Assembly (NCBI RefSeq): GCF_000006565.2
Contig: NC_031477.1
Location: 6,082,174 to 6,146,173 of the forward strand
Direction: 5' to 3'
DNA from: Toxoplasma gondii ME49
Lineage: Eukaryota; Apicomplexa; Conoidasida; Eucoccidiorida; Sarcocystidae
DNA length: 64,000 nucleotides
Notes under the pieces: model-generated
The model's input: the letters and a program-made list of their open reading frames with translations, nothing else
Told to the model about the DNA's origin: nothing
The model's database searches: none
Part shown: in pieces, positions 33,465 to 47,297 of the stretch
How positions within the stretch are numbered: the first letter of the stretch is position 1
Layout: each line of letters begins with the position of its first letter
Program-made: the position numbers and the translations under genes

Positions 33465-36400
33465 ATGGCGCCGCTTCCCCACGCTGAGACGCGGGAACCC
33501 CCGTCGTGCGAGGCCGACAGTCTCCGCTCGGACTCTCCCTTGACTGCCCCCTGCAGCTGCTTCCCCGTCGCGAAGCGGCTCCGACCAGACCAGCTGGAAG
33601 GTGGAGCGCTCGTCGAAGTTCAGATCTCCGACCGACTCCACCTGCCGCTCTCGTCTGCCTTTCTCGCGCCCAAGAGTCTCGAGGTAGAGAGCGACGGCGG
33701 GCCCCCCGCGGAGCCCTTCGCGGCTCTCTCGGGTATGCAGACTCCTCGCGGGGAATCGCCGCGCGACCGCGCCGTCCCGCAGCGCCGGCCGAGCTGGAGC
33801 AGCTTCAAGCGCCCAGCGGAGGACGTTTCGGACCTTCTGTGCAAGAAGAGCGCGAGTCTGCTGTCCCCGAGTGTCTCCTCGTCTCCGGTTCTGGGCGCGT
33901 CACAGCCTCAGAGCCTCAGCGCCTCAACTTCCCGCGCACAATCCCGTCTGAGCTCTCCCGCTCTGTCTCCGGAGGAGGGTGGGAGTCTCTGGGCGTCGCC
34001 GCGATGCCCGCCTTCTCTGTTGCGGGGCAAGCGGAATCGGACGAGCTTTCTCTCCGGAGAGGCGCATGCACTCCCTCAGAACGTCGAGACTGTCCCCGAC
34101 CTCTCCGACTCCAAACTCTCTCACCTCACTGCGCTGCCAGGGCGTCGGGACCCCTCGGATCCGAGCGGCTCGCAGTGGTACTTCCTAGACGCAGCTCTCG
34201 GGCGCGACGGCGCTCTGCCCTGCCCCCGGGAGGAGGCTGGATGCGTGTCGAGCCCGGAGCTCTGCGTCTCGCCGGGAGAGGCTGAGCAGGAGAACAAGCT
34301 CGTGGACGAGGAAGTGGGGAGCGTCGCTGCAGCGAAGGCCGTCGGAGCGTCCTCCCCAACGCCATCCCTCTCGCAAACGACGTCGCACGGGGGCGAGGAC
34401 GAGACGCTGTTGCCGGCGCCCATGTTGTCTCTCCTCCACCAGGCGCCGAGTCCCTGCCGCGGAGCCGCGGGCTCTCTCTCGCCGTGTCTCCAGTGCTGTG
34501 AGTCTCCGCCGTCGCGGAAGCGGATTTTTTCGCGAGACCCATGTTTGTCGCTCTCGCTCCTCTCACCTTCGTCTGAGAATTTCTCCTCGCCGCCTGCGCT
34601 GTTTGCCAGTGGGGACCGTTCGCGCTCCTGGGTCGCGAAGAAGTCGCCCTCCTTCTTCGCCCCTTCTCCATGGGGCTCTCCCAGCACGGGCCTTCTGGCG
34701 ACGCCCGCGAGCAAGGAGCTGCAGCAGGACCTGCGCCAGCCACTCCTCAGGTGCACATGCAGCGTCGCGAGCACTGCCGCGCCTTCTCCTCAATTCGGCA
34801 GCCAACACAGCGAATTTTCTGTGAGTTCCGCGGGCTTCTATCCCGCCAGTCCACTCGCGGGTCGCCCCGACTCCCAGAGTCTCCCCTCAGTGGACTGGTC
34901 TCCCTGTCTCTCCTCTCAGGACGAACTCGGGAACGACCCCACAGGCGAGGCGACAGCCGGTCTCGCGACCGAGGGCCCACCCTGCCCCATAAACGGAGAC
35001 TGTCTCTGCCGGGGGAAAGCCCCGCTCGTGGTGCCCCTCGGCGCCCTGGCGCGTCTGGGGTCTTGCACCCTCGAGAAGGACGCCCTGACGCAGCAGGGGC
35101 GACCGGCGGACGACTGCGCGGAGTCAGCGCTCATCAGCGAACTTGGAGACAGGGAGGACAGCCGTCTGCTCTCCCTCGCGGCCGGTCCTCAGAGTCCGCA
35201 TAGTCCGCCAGGCCTCGATCTCCCCACCCCTGGGCGACTGGCGCTCGGCCCCGACGCCTGCAAGGCTGTGGAGTCCGAAGTCGCATGCAAACCCGCGGCC
35301 TGTCCTCAGCGACGCCTCTCCGGAACTGCGTCTCTTGAGGCTCACGGCGACCATTTCCAGCCGCAGCGCGACCGAGAGGACTCCTCACGTTCCTCCGACC
35401 TCCGAGAAGCAGCTTCACGCCCGCAGACTCCAGGAGTGCAGCGTCCAAGCTTCGAGACAGACGAGTCCGCGGCTCTGATTGGCGGCGCGCCGCGGAGGGG
35501 CCCAACGTGTCTTCTGCCGCTTGGTGCCTCGCCCGAGAGTCTCCGAGAATTTCAAAAGCCTGTCCTGCCGCTGGCGCCCCTCGAGCGCGGGAAGGCTGCG
35601 CCGGGGCTCCTGCTGCTCCCGAACGCTGCCTGCGAAGAGCCTGCAGACGTGGACCTCATGCACCGACGCGTGGAGCTCGCAGCGGCGGCGATTCAACGCG
35701 CAGCCGAGGAGGCAAAGAAGGCCGCCCGCGAGGCCCTCGCGAAGGCCGCAGCAATGGAGGCGGCCTCGCGCGCCGCGGCTGCAGCCAGAGACGCCGCCGC
35801 ACTGGCTGTCCAGAGGGCTCTCAGCGAGCAGAAGCTGTTTACGGAGTATCCCGACCTTGCGCGGAACATCCACGAGGATTTTGATCTTTTCTGCACCTCT
35901 TCTGCTCTCTTTGGAACCGCCAGTTCTTGTCTGGAGCTCGACGAGAGCAGCGAGCAAAGTGCTGTCGCGGGAGACGGGGAGGGCGCGGGCTCCCGGGAGC
36001 ACAGCGAACAACCTTCTGGGGTTATGAGCGCCAAGGAAGACAAGGAGAGGGCGCGGTGGCTGCTGGAGAGGAAGAGGAAGTGTGGAGACTTGTCAGAGAG
36101 AGAAGCAACGGAGATGTCGACCCAGGCGTGCACAGAGACGCTGTCTGAGCAAAGTTCTCAGGAGAGCGCTATCGCGGGAGGCACCGAGTTCGGCAGCAAC
36201 GAGTTCGGCGGCAACACATGCACCCGAGAGGACCTCCAGGGTGGGTTCGAGGCGACGGGAGGGATTGCCGGGGGTCTCAGGACAGAAAAGACTTTCCCTG
36301 GGGCTGAGGCAGGAGCGAAAGTGGAGGGGCAGGCTGCGCGGAGACGGCCGACGCGGATGGGGAAGCACCTCGTCTTGGGCGAGGGGCGCCTTGGCAAAGT

Positions 36401-39400
36401 CATCCTGGCGGAGGAGAGAGAAACGCGACGACCCGCGGCAGTGAAGATGATCGACAAACGCATGCTGCGCGGCGCAAACGTGGACCAGCAGAACTTCCGA
36501 CAAGAGGTTGAGGTGCACAGGTGAGGAGCGGAGAAGAAGGTGGAGACTGCAGAAGCAGAGAGGGCGGCCGGGATGGTGACGAACGGATGGGGAAGGGGAG
36601 CGGAAGTGTCAGGGGAAGTTGGTTCGAGGCCTGAATGGGGCCGCCTGCTGAGACACAAGACAAGAAGCGAAGGGCTGGCACAGCTGCGAAGTCGCGCTGC
36701 ATGGAGTGCGTTCTTCGTCGCATTTTCAGTCGCACTGCGTCAGCGAGAAAGTGGAGAGCGATGTGGGTTTCTGAGTCTGGAAGAAACTGGAGAAAAACGC
36801 TTTCGCTCCTTTCGTTGCAGGCGCCTTCCGGCTCATCGAAACATCGTGGGCATGCGCGACGTGTATGAAGACCGAGACACGCTGTACATGGTGATGGAGC
36901 TCTGCGATCGCGCGAACCTGCTGGATAAAATCGTCGAGGAGGGCCCGCTGGAGGAGGACCTCGCGCGGAAAATCTTTCTCCAGGTATCCCTTGAATCAGA
37001 GCTGACGCAACAGTTGACTCTAGTGTGTTCTCTGAACCAAAGGCGAAACATCTCTGAAAAATACGAGGCGAGATGGAGACGCTCAAAGTACACGCGCTGT
37101 GCTTCTCTGCGCTTGTCCTTGACTTCTTTCCACCTTCCCCTCGTGGCGTCTCCTGTACATGAGAATCCGTCCAGTCCACGCTGACCGCTGACTCTTTCGT
37201 CAGTCTGCGTCTTCACAAGACAGGTCCTGTTCGTTCTTGGGCATATACGACTTCCGAACCGCCAGTACGGATTGGTGGAGAGAAACCACGAAGCACAAAG
37301 TTCAGCTGCAGCGGGGTCTTGCTGTTTGAGTGCTGGCGAGTTCAGTGGGAAACTTCCAGATTCAGAGTTATTCAGTCACACACGATTCATAAGAAAACAG
37401 ACACACGGTCTCCCGTCGCATGTTGAGGACGAAAACCTTCCAAGTCTGCCACGCAGATTCGAAACGTCCTAGGTGGATGCCTGACACTCCGCTCAACGCA
37501 AGCTTGACTACGTAAGGATTTATATATATATATATATATTTATATATGTATATATATGTATATATATGTATATTTATATGCATATGTATATGTGTATACA
37601 AGTACATTGTAGGGAGCGAAGAGGCTGGGTCGCACTGGCGTTCAGTGACTCTCACATCGCGGGCTTGTTTGCACGTGGGCGGTGTCGATTTTTTCCAGAT
37701 CCTCGCCGCGGTGATGCACTGCCACCAACACAACATCGTCCACCGGGACTTGAAGCCGGAAAACATTTTATTTGTGCTGCCGAGTTCCCGCGAGGAGGCG
37801 CCCAATCTTGCCTGTACCTGCTGCGGCTCTCACGCTTCGCTAGAGAGACACTTGAAGAGCCACGAGGCGTGTGGCGACTGGAGAGACACTCCCCGCGGCG
37901 AGCTGAGTCCGTCGCTGAAGTCGACGCCCTTCTGCTCGCCGGCGCTGCCCCCTGCCCTGCCCGCGGGTCCACGGCGCGGGCCCGGGTCTCCCGGCTTGGA
38001 GCCCAAGGCGGTCGCGGCGTGTGGGGACTGTCTCTGCGACTGGAGCCTCGAAGGCCCGCGGGGCGAACCGCAGCCCTGCGCCTGTGCGCGCAAGTCGCCG
38101 CTCTGGAACGCCACGGTGAAGCTCACGGATTTCGGGGCTGCCTGTGCGTCGGCGAAGGGCGAGCTCCTGGGCACCGCGTGTGGAACGGTTCACTATGTGA
38201 GTTCTGAAAAAGTGGAAGGAAACGGGTCACTGGAAAGACGGTTGCGTCAGAGGCCGTGTTGCGATTTTTTGGAACGCGAACGCTGAGGACGGCGAGAAGA
38301 GAAAAGGCGCTTCTCCTTTTGTCTCCGTGGCGTTTCTTTTCTCGTGTGGATGGCGAGAGGCCTCAGGCTTGGGCGAGAGGAGGGACGGGGGTTCGTTAAA
38401 CGCGCAGTAGAGAGCGTATTCCTGGATCTTCACGAGACTGTGAAAACGCCGCCGGTCTGCGTGCACCAGACCGCTAAGCTGGCAACGGCACTGCTTCTAG
38501 GAGGGAAGAAGTCGACGACAGACGCGTTTCGGGGTACCGGAGAAGGCTTCCTCCAAGTTCGTTTTGACTTGCACTCACGCTGGTTTCTCGTGTTCCCGTT
38601 TCAGCTGGCGCCCGAGGTGTTGATGGGGAACTACTACGACGGCTTCGCAAGCGACGCATGGAGTCTTGGTGTCGTTCTTTTCACGATGCTCGCCGCAGCT
38701 CCGCCTTTCAACGGCCCGACGCATGCAGAGCTCACTCGGCAAATCACACGAGGTAGGCAAGCCTTTCAGGGCCCGCAGCACGAACCAGATCGGTGCAGCT
38801 CGCCTCCGAGTTCCTCCTACGTCAGGAAGTGGGGTTCCTAGTTCCTAGGTTTCTCGAGAGACCCTTTCGCTGCGGAGTCTCCGGAAGAGTCAGGAGTCGC
38901 GAGACGTGCAGCGCCAGTCAGGTCACAACTGAATACAGAGCCTGTGTCGTGACACATGACAAAGTGGAAGTCCAGAGCTCTGGAGACCGTCTGTGTATGA
39001 CGCGCCCTGGAGACACAGAGATGGGTTGCATAAGCAGGCGCGAGGCGGCCCTCGCAAGTGCTTCGGTGGTGTTGTGTGGGGAAGAGTTCTCTGCATGGTG
39101 CGAAGCGTCTTTGTTTCTCTGCCCGGGGGATAAATAAAGCGGTCGACGTGGACACGAGTGAAGAACTCGTCGAGAGACGGTGGACGCTTTGTACCTGTCC
39201 TAAGCCATGCGCCTTGAATCCGTCTCGCATTCTTTCTTCGTCCTGCATGTAGCTGAACAAACCGTCGTGAAAGTGCTCTTTTCACTCGCTCCGTGTTTGA
39301 ATCCCTCCAAAGGTAGATACACTTTTGCGTCACAGTGGTCGTTGTCCAGAACGTGGAAAGAAACGCAACTGTAGAGGAACTCGAGACTTGTTTTTTGGCT

Positions 39401-40072
39401 TCAGGCGAGTACCACATGACGGGGCGAGCGTGGTGGCGTGTCTCCTCGGAGGCGAAGGACTTGATTCGTCGGCTGCTGGTGGTACGACCCCAGCACCGGC
39501 TCCGCGTGGAGGATGTAGTGCACCATCCGTGGGTGGTGCGAGCGGCGCCTGCTGCCCTTCCGTCTTTTTTCCTCGACAATCCACACTGTCTCGCCTCGCT
39601 GGCGGCGGCCGTCCAGGCGACGCCCAGCCCGAGTTTCGCCTGCACTTCTGCCTCGTGCTGTCTGCATGCGCATGCACAGCAAGTCCTGGGAGGCCCCTGC
39701 CTCTGAGAGGCCTGGTGCGGGTCGAGCTGGGAAGTTGATGCTCGAGGAAGACGGGCCTGGACTTCGATTGGCAAGTTTTCAGGCTCGATGACTTTCTAGG
39801 TTTTGCGTGACGCTGCGACGGTTCGCGTCATGAGTGTTGTGCGGTTCTCGCCGGATCCAAATGCGGAGTGGGGTACCGCAGAGGAGATCTACGACTATGT
39901 GGGGCGTGCAACATTCTCGCCAGGGGAATCCTGGCGCGCGTCGGGGTCGAGGGCGAGCCGCGGATCTGTCTCTCTCCCAGAGCAGCTCTTTCGAGCGATG
40001 TCCCGCGAGCCTCGAGGAGCGTCCGAGGCCCACAGAAAGAGAAAGGACAGTTACATGTGGGGTGCTGTCTAG
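33465..40072 (+). CDS. CAMK-like Ser/Thr protein kinase with giant N-terminal extension
   Basis: Exons 33465-36520, 36821-36983, 37699-38196, 38605-38752 and 39405-39682, then 39800-40072. If the last donor is not used, exon 5 runs to a TGA at 39704-39706. The protein is about 1,471 or 1,388 residues. The first 950 or so residues are Ser/Pro/Ala/Glu-rich, with an Ala-rich coiled-coil-like segment near nt 35660-35830. The kinase domain has LGEGRLGKV (about 971), AAVKMID with the ATP-anchoring Lys at about 994, MELCDRANLLDKI, HRDLKPEN (1088-1095), DFG (1217), GTVHYLAPEVL, SDAWSLGVVLFTMLAAAPPF and HPWVV. All catalytic residues are present, so it should be active. About 126 residues separate the HRD and DFG aspartates instead of about 20 (see findings). 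No EF hands are visible. Its closest match by eye is the CAMK group. Confidence 0.9.
37520..37600. repeat. AT/TATG microsatellite in kinase intron 2
   Basis: TATATA and TATATGTA units lie in the intron upstream of the catalytic-loop exon, about 100 bp before its acceptor. Confidence 0.85.
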
Positions 40073-43000
40073 GGCCCGGTGTGTCTCTCGTCACACGGGA
40101 GGCTGTGGTAAAGCCGCGGCCCCCCTGTTCCATAGACGCATTCCAAAGGAAGCATTTCAGTTGCCTGCACGGCAAAAGTCTCTCGCCGACGCGAGTGTTT
40201 GTCGCCTGACAGACGCTGCTCGGTTGAACCTGACTGCGTTGTGCTCCAGACAATGGCGCCAGAGGGAGAATCGAAAAGGTTTCGTAGCGAGTCTCGAGAC
40301 TCCTGCTCTCGCCCCGTCTCGCGAAGCCGGGACCGGAGACGAGAAGTTGAACGGTTCCTGTGCTCGCAGCAGACCGAGGCTAGGGTCTTTTAAAGCGTGC
40401 GTGCAGTCCTTCTCTAGGAGAATGCCTGGAGAGGCCAACACGAGGTGGACGGGAAGAAAAAAGCACGAAGGACGGCATTTTTTGGTGAGGATTCGTGGGA
40501 GGGTCTCAGGAATCGATAACCAGATAGGGGCAAAGCCCCAAGGGAGAAGCAAAGGAGGCGGGGGAAGGCGAGAAGAGATCCGTGCGCGTAGCGGCAAGGT
40601 GCAGGGAAGGGCGCTAGCGTTTGCGGGGGAGCCAAAGTGCATTCCGGACGCAGAGCTGAGGAAAGACCAGGAACGATCGCGACTCATTGCGACAGTCGCA
40701 AGAAGCGCAGTGCGGGGAATGCGGGGTGTTCTGTGCATCCATATCTGCTCGCCGCGAGCTGGAGCGACACGTGCGGAGTGTGCCCAGCTCGTCTGTTCGT
40801 TCTTTTTCTCATCGAGCCCGAATTCCTCGTCTCTTGGAAGAAACTTTCCTGCCCTTTCCGTCCTCTCTTCTCTGCCTTGAGACGGCTCGAGATCCTCGTG
40901 TGTGCGACATGTCACGCGTTTCTCGGATCCGAGCCTGCTCGAGGCGCGCGCGCGCGACTTTTGGACCTTTTGTGCCCTTGTTGCTTTCGAGGTGCATGCG
41001 GAAACGAGCCGCAAGTGTGGAGGCTCCTGTGCGGGCGGCTCTCGCCACGGCGCGTGCGCGTCCCGGCGGAGCCCCGCGAGCCACAACACATGCACGGACA
41101 CGGCTTCCTTCTGTCTCAGGATCGTGTTCTTTGAATGGCCAGCACTGTCTCCTGAAAGCGGGGCCTTTTTTGGGGGTCGAAAACGCGCGCGAGGCTGTGT
41201 CTCTGTTTACACATTGACAGCACCGAGAATATTGCTCGACCGATTCTCTCAGAGGTTTGCGGATGCGACATCCGCCACCTCTGTCGCGAATCCTTCCTGT
41301 CTGTGTCGCTACTGACCGTGTCATGTGCTCGGAGTGTGTCTTTCACTATGGAAGCCCCCGGCACTGTTCCCTTACGTGTTGCGCATGTTCTCTGGATTTG
41401 CGACTGCGCTCCGCGTCGCGGGGCTGCTTTCCGGGGCAAGCCCTGCGCGTTGGTGTTTCTCTCTTGAAAGGTTGCGTTGTCGTATTTATGGTCCACGTTT
41501 TCTTTCGAGAGCAAAGACTCTCGGGGGGACGGCGCGCCGCAGTCATGTTTTATGAGTTTCGCGTGCTCCTGAGGAAGCGAGGTGGCTAAAAGCCATTTTC
41601 GACGTGCGTGCTGTCTCGACGCGGTGTCTGCGTCCGCGCTTCTCGAGTATAGCGGAGAAAAGTGTGGGTGTGTGTGTCTTCACTTGCTCGCACACACCGC
41701 TCGCGTTGCATCTGTTCTCGTGAATTTTCCTTTTTCCGCGGTTTCTTCCACTCACTTCTCTCGCGGAAAACCACCTTTCCGAATCCCGAAAAACCACACA
41801 AGTCGACTGTGCTGCGCCAGCTGGGCGTGCGCGGTCCGAGACCGTCTCGACCGAGCTCCACGGCACAAAGCACTTCATCTCACACTCTCATTTCCACGTT
41901 CTGTCCTCCCCGTTGTGTCGTGTGTTCTGTGTGTTAACTGTGTGCATTTATGAGTCACCTATCTGCAAATGTCTACCCACACACATGCGCGGTGTCCCTG
42001 AGCCAAACACGTGAAGAGTGCTGTTCCCGACGCTTGCGTCAGTGGCCGAGCTGCACAGACTCCGGAGTGCGGGAATGCACACAAAATGCTTTGCTTTGTT
42101 TCGGCGCTGTGACGGAGAAAGAGGGCTGCATTACGTTTCTTCTGTCGCAACAGCCGACATCCATGACTGGCTTGGTGTTCCATCTTCAAACATTCGAGGT
42201 TCCCGCGCCTCCACCCGGGTGGACAGTGTCCTTTGTGTTTACTGTGTCGTGTTGAACGCGTGATGTGGAGGTGCGAAGCGGAACCCACTAAGCGGGAGTC
42301 TACCCATTTCTTCGTGATCTGAATTTGCGTGCCTCGATCTAATGAACGTGTGCCGGAGATGTTTTCCTCCCTCTTCGACAAAAACTCTCTGAGGGCACAT
42401 GGGGTGCGCTTGTAGCAACTTGAGAAAAGATCATCTTCGTTTTTCCCCTGATACAGCCGCCTGCAGGCGAAACGCCCGGCTGTGGCAGGCAAATGTTGAA
42501 TGGAGGTGTGTACTTTCGGCTGTGTGCGTCTTTCCCCGCGGCAGACGAAAAACAGCAGGGGTTCTCGACCTGCGGGGTTAGACAGCGTGTGCAAGGGTGT
42601 TGCGTCTGCGCGTTGCTGGTTTTTCTTGGAGTCTACAAAGAAGTTTGAGTGATTTGGGTGTCAGTCGGTGACGGCCTGTGAAAAGCAGACACTGATACTT
42701 CTTCGTGTGTACTGGTGAGTCTGAAGACACCCACGACGCGAGCGTCGATGTCGTGCCGTGCGTTTCTCTCTGTCGCCGCAACTCCGTTCGCCGCCCAACA
42801 ATCGTGAAGGGAAAAAGCATTCTCCCCCTAACGCTCTGCCGATACAGACCCAACAAACACGGGCCGGCTGTGTAGGCAAAGCGAGCGGGGGAGTCCTGCT
42901 TTGGTGGGAATAGATCAAGTGAACGTTTTCAAGCGCGACAACGGTCGATGCGCAGAGCATGTCGTGGGGGAGCACACAATCATCAGTCAACAGAACACCG

Positions 43001-45839
43001 TGTTTTGCGAACGACCGCTCTTGGGCAGGACGCGATTTGCTTGCAGAAACAGGAGAAGATGTGTGGACAAGCATGGGATGGGGTATACTTCGGTGTGTCT
43101 GCAATTCTGCTTGCGGTTCTTTCGGAAACACGGGATGTAACGGTCCAGAAGAAACCCAGTGTGCTTGAGTTGTGATTTTACCGATTTGCTGTATTTCCGT
43201 GTCACTTGTGGACAGTTTTCGGTTGTCCCACCCTTTATGAATGAGTTTCCAGTGTAGCCGCATGGCGCGAAGGAAAGCGACAGTGGATTGCTGGAGAAAA
43301 TGCAGGACGCGTGCCTTGTGCGAATGCTTCGTCGACAAAACTTCTCCCATTGTTTCTCTTATAGCTCTTCCTGTCCACACAGATGCCGGAAACCGAGGGT
43401 TACACCATGCAGCTCTACAAGAATGCACCAGCACAACCCGTTCTCTTCCATGTGGCACACTGCGCGAGCAGTACAAGCTCCTCAAACACAAGCGAGAACA
43501 GATAATTGTATTTCTAAGGTCTAACTAGATGCCCCAGCGGTGCCTGCAGGAGACTGAAAGAATTTGCGACCGTTAAGTGGTCGCAGCACGTCACGTATGG
43601 CAACAGAGCCAAGCAAGCTTGGCAACAAGCTTAGAAATATATGTATGTATATGGCGGTAGGCGCACGTTACTCTATGGATAGGCAGCTGTTTTCATGTAT
43701 GATGACAGCACCGTCAACTACGCATGTATAGGCACAGCACAGCAAACACGGATAATCCAGGCCCTCCGACATCGTCAATCGACGAGACTTCCTTGAAGTT
43801 GCCCAGTTGAATATAGTTGCTTTAACGGTCCGTCAAGGCGCCGATTGCAGGCAGCGTTTGGTCTGCCCTTTGGTTTCTTTATCGCAGTCAGCTGGAGCTG
43901 ACTAGATACAAGGAACTGGGCCGACATCTAATCACAGAGTTTGAGTACACCATCCACAACTCTCACCGAGCTCAGACGCAAATTCGCAGGCCCGTAGGGA
44001 GAAACAAACGTCACTACGGGTGCTGCGACGGAAGGGTGCCGCGTGTGGTTGGAGGGCTGGAAAAAATAACTCAACACAAAATCTGTGAATGTCATTGCTC
44101 GGTTTAACAACTTCTGTCTGGTATAACAACGGGATTCCTTGTGTTGGGGAAGGCGGCGTAGCGTAAGCGACGGAAGCATTCACCGACAGGAATTTTGGAC
44201 TAGTGCGAAGTCTTGTGGGTCTGTGGACAGAGTGTCATGAAAGAGGTTGCGGTGTGTTTTTGAGCCTTTCTCTCATAGACTAAGGCTAAGAAAATCCAGC
44301 TCGTCTCCCTATTTCAGTCGATCTTGCACACAAGACATGGGAAATGATGCACCACACATTTGTCTGCGGTTGGCGGTGAGCAGAAGGTGCGAGTGCTGCA
44401 GCCACATCCACCGGATTTGGTTGCGCGTGCAAGAACTCAATCGAATGTCGCTTCCGGGACCTGGGATACGTTCACAAGCTGAGCGCGACCATATTGACGA
44501 TTTTCATGTGCCGTTCCCGGTTTCGCGCACGTACATCGGTCAATGAAAGCTTGCTTATACCATAGTGACGCTGTGTCACGCCTTCTACCCAACATAAAAA
44601 ACGTCTTTTTGACAGCAAACATAAATTAGCCGTTTTCTATCGTGTGCACGGTCAACCTGCATTTTCCCTTATTCGTCTGACTCTATTTCTTATCGGTCTT
44701 CAATGGGTATTCCTTGACCGTTTGACGGCACCGTGCCCTGGTGTAAACCATCGACCTGCTATAGGGTGGAACCAAAGCGAGCGAATGCCTAGGAGCTCGA
44801 ACTAGCGGCACCATGGATGTTGGAACAATCACTATCGGCTTGATGGCAATATTTTGAGCAACGGCATTCCATGTTGTTTGTGTCTGAATTAATATTATCG
44901 ATGAAGCTTACGAAGAGAACGTGTTTCGCAGGGCGCATAACGATAGCAGCAGCAACACAAATGAGACCAGCACGTCAAATCTATGGTGACAGTGGTTGCC
45001 CGAGAAAAACGTATTCAAACGGTTACAGTGAAGAAAGTGTGCGGTTTCAGAGTCGCGACACTACTCGAAGGCAATAGTAGCAAGGTCTTTTGCAACAAGT
45101 AGACGCGTGACCTGTCAAGAATCACAACCTGCAGCATTCCAACAAACGGAAGGGCTACCGTAACCTGATTTGGGAGCTATACACACCACAGTATATTCCA
45201 CGTACACAGGTTTTCGCCCTTGACTTCTTTCGGAAGTAGCGCCAAACTGAGGCGAGTAAACGGTCGTTACGTTACGTACCTCTTTTGCAACTGCGATCGC
45301 TGTTACCGGACGAATGTCGACACTTACGAATACGTTTGCTTTATCTATCGCAACCCCATTTTCACCACAAAAGTTACTCATCCTAATAACAGCTCGCTTT
45401 CCGAGAACTCAAGGAACTCCTGTTTTTTACACGCAGTTCTAGTATGTATGTGAGCGCCCCTCCCCCCCCAAAATATCTGTGCGGCACCGTTATACCAAAT
45501 AGCTCGTGAAGCATAAGGATTGTCGATGGAACACGTGAAAACGATATTCCGAGCACTGCATAGAACACAAAAAGTAAATCCTGTCTCAAGGAGTACAGGA
45601 ATGTGCTTGTCTCGTAGTACCTCACTCCCAAAACGAAATCCAGTGTGTTCCGGTTCCACCTGTCATCTTCATTTTTGTCTTTTTCAACAGAACCACAGAT
45701 ACACAGCCACGCATACCTGTAGCGATAATGTCGGTGGGTCGTGCTATTATTTGTCGACGCTGCTTACAGCGAAAGCATTCGGTCCTAGTAACACCGTATC
45801 TTTACAAAGCCCCTCTCGCTTCTTGTGAGAGGGCCTGCT
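40073..45839. other. Long intergenic region between kinase and BSD gene
   Basis: About 5.8 kb between the 3' ends of a plus-strand and a minus-strand gene. GC content falls along it. No exon with a good acceptor, donor and protein-like content was found. The longest frame, on the minus strand at 42661-43491, is rich in Cys, His, Trp and Ser and is unconvincing. Two small hairpins lie at 43565-43623. The rest shows nothing I can name. Confidence 0.4.
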
Positions 45840-47261
45840 TCACGCCCGAGCTCCCTGAACTTCCTTCCCTTTGCAAGCTAATCCAGGCTGGTGAGTGTCT
45901 CCGCATGTTCCATCTAATTCCTTCAGCTCCTTCACCTTTATCTGAACACAGTTTCCTGAGCGACTGCCCAGCTGGTAGAGAGAATTGTGCGCTGACAAAT
46001 GGCTCGGCCCTTCCAGCCGATTATCTCCCTGTTGGTCTTGGTGTCTGTCCTCCCCCATTGTCCCTCGACTAGTTGAAATTCGGCCATTTACTTGCGATGA
46101 AGAGGAAACTCTCTTCGCGAAAAGAGCATCACGGAGTCGACGACCACTTACAGGTACCACAGAAAAGCTGCCTCTTCTGGATGCCGGTTCCAGATATGCG
46201 GGATTGCTGGACACTGAAGAGACGGTGTAAGTGGGCTGAGACGGTGCTCTTCCCAGCGGAAGGCACCCTGCGTTCTCGGAAATGACTTTCTCTCGCAGCG
46301 CGGGTGAGTCTCCACCAGCGGAGTACGTTTCGCTTCCCACTCCCGATCGGTGAGAGTCCCGCGGCACCAGCAACGGAGACTCGCCGACGTCTCGTGAGAA
46401 AGACGAGCCAGTGCCTCGGGCGGAAACCGACGTCGTCCCTGAAGAAGAAGATGAAAGCGAAGGAGAGCGAGAAGACGAGAAAATTGCGTATGCCAGAGCC
46501 CCGAGACCGTCCTGCCGAACTTGTTCAGGCGCTTCCTCGTCCTTCGGTTCTAGAGAGACCCCGCCAAAACTGAGAGGCTCTCCCTCTTCCGTGTTGTCTG
46601 GTAAGCCAGTAGGAGGAATAATGAGACGTGCAGAGGTACATGGAGAGCTCGCAAATCCGTAGGAAGGAGAGGGCGAACTCGTGTCGGACTCAGTAAATCC
46701 CGATGTCTGGCTGAGAACATCGTGAGCTACCTCCTGGGGCTGGTTCTCGTCCCCGCCCTCTCCTGTTGTAAGGGTAAACGAACACGACAGGGATCGAAGG
46801 ACCTTGTGCGCTTGGCGGTCGAAGCGATTCATCAGTAAAAACACCTGGTAGAAGTACAACTTCCAAAATTCCTGAAAGCACAACGCAGTGCAGCCGCACC
46901 TGGTATCAGCACCACTGCAACGCGAAAACTGCCGCGTGCACGAAAAAAACACCGCAACTTCTGCGACCTGTAAAACCCCCTCGCGACAAAACGGCAGCAG
47001 AGACACTCACTTAAAATTAGGCATCCTCACGACGATGCACGAAACACGCAAGTGCTCTCCGAACTTCAGTCTAGACACGTGCCGCTTGTGCAACTACACG
47101 AGTCGACGTTCAGACTCATAGCTGGTGTTCGTTTCTCATCCCCCGCCGGTGCAAAGATGAAAAAACCAATTGTTCTGAATGTCAATCGAAGTCGTGATGT
47201 CTACTCGGTCAATTACTTTTACTGCTCTCCAAGTTCTTTCACCTTCACACATCTCTCTGTA

Positions 47262-47297
<36 letters not shown>

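Noticed and set aside
39834..40880. 348-residue open frame overlapping the kinase 3' end
   Set aside because: Overlaps the better-supported last kinase exon in another frame. Arg/Gly/Ser-rich chance content.
42661..43491. 276-residue open frame on the minus strand in the kinase/BSD spacer
   Set aside because: Composition is high in Cys, His, Trp and Ser with no recognisable motif, and plus-strand frames are equally open.
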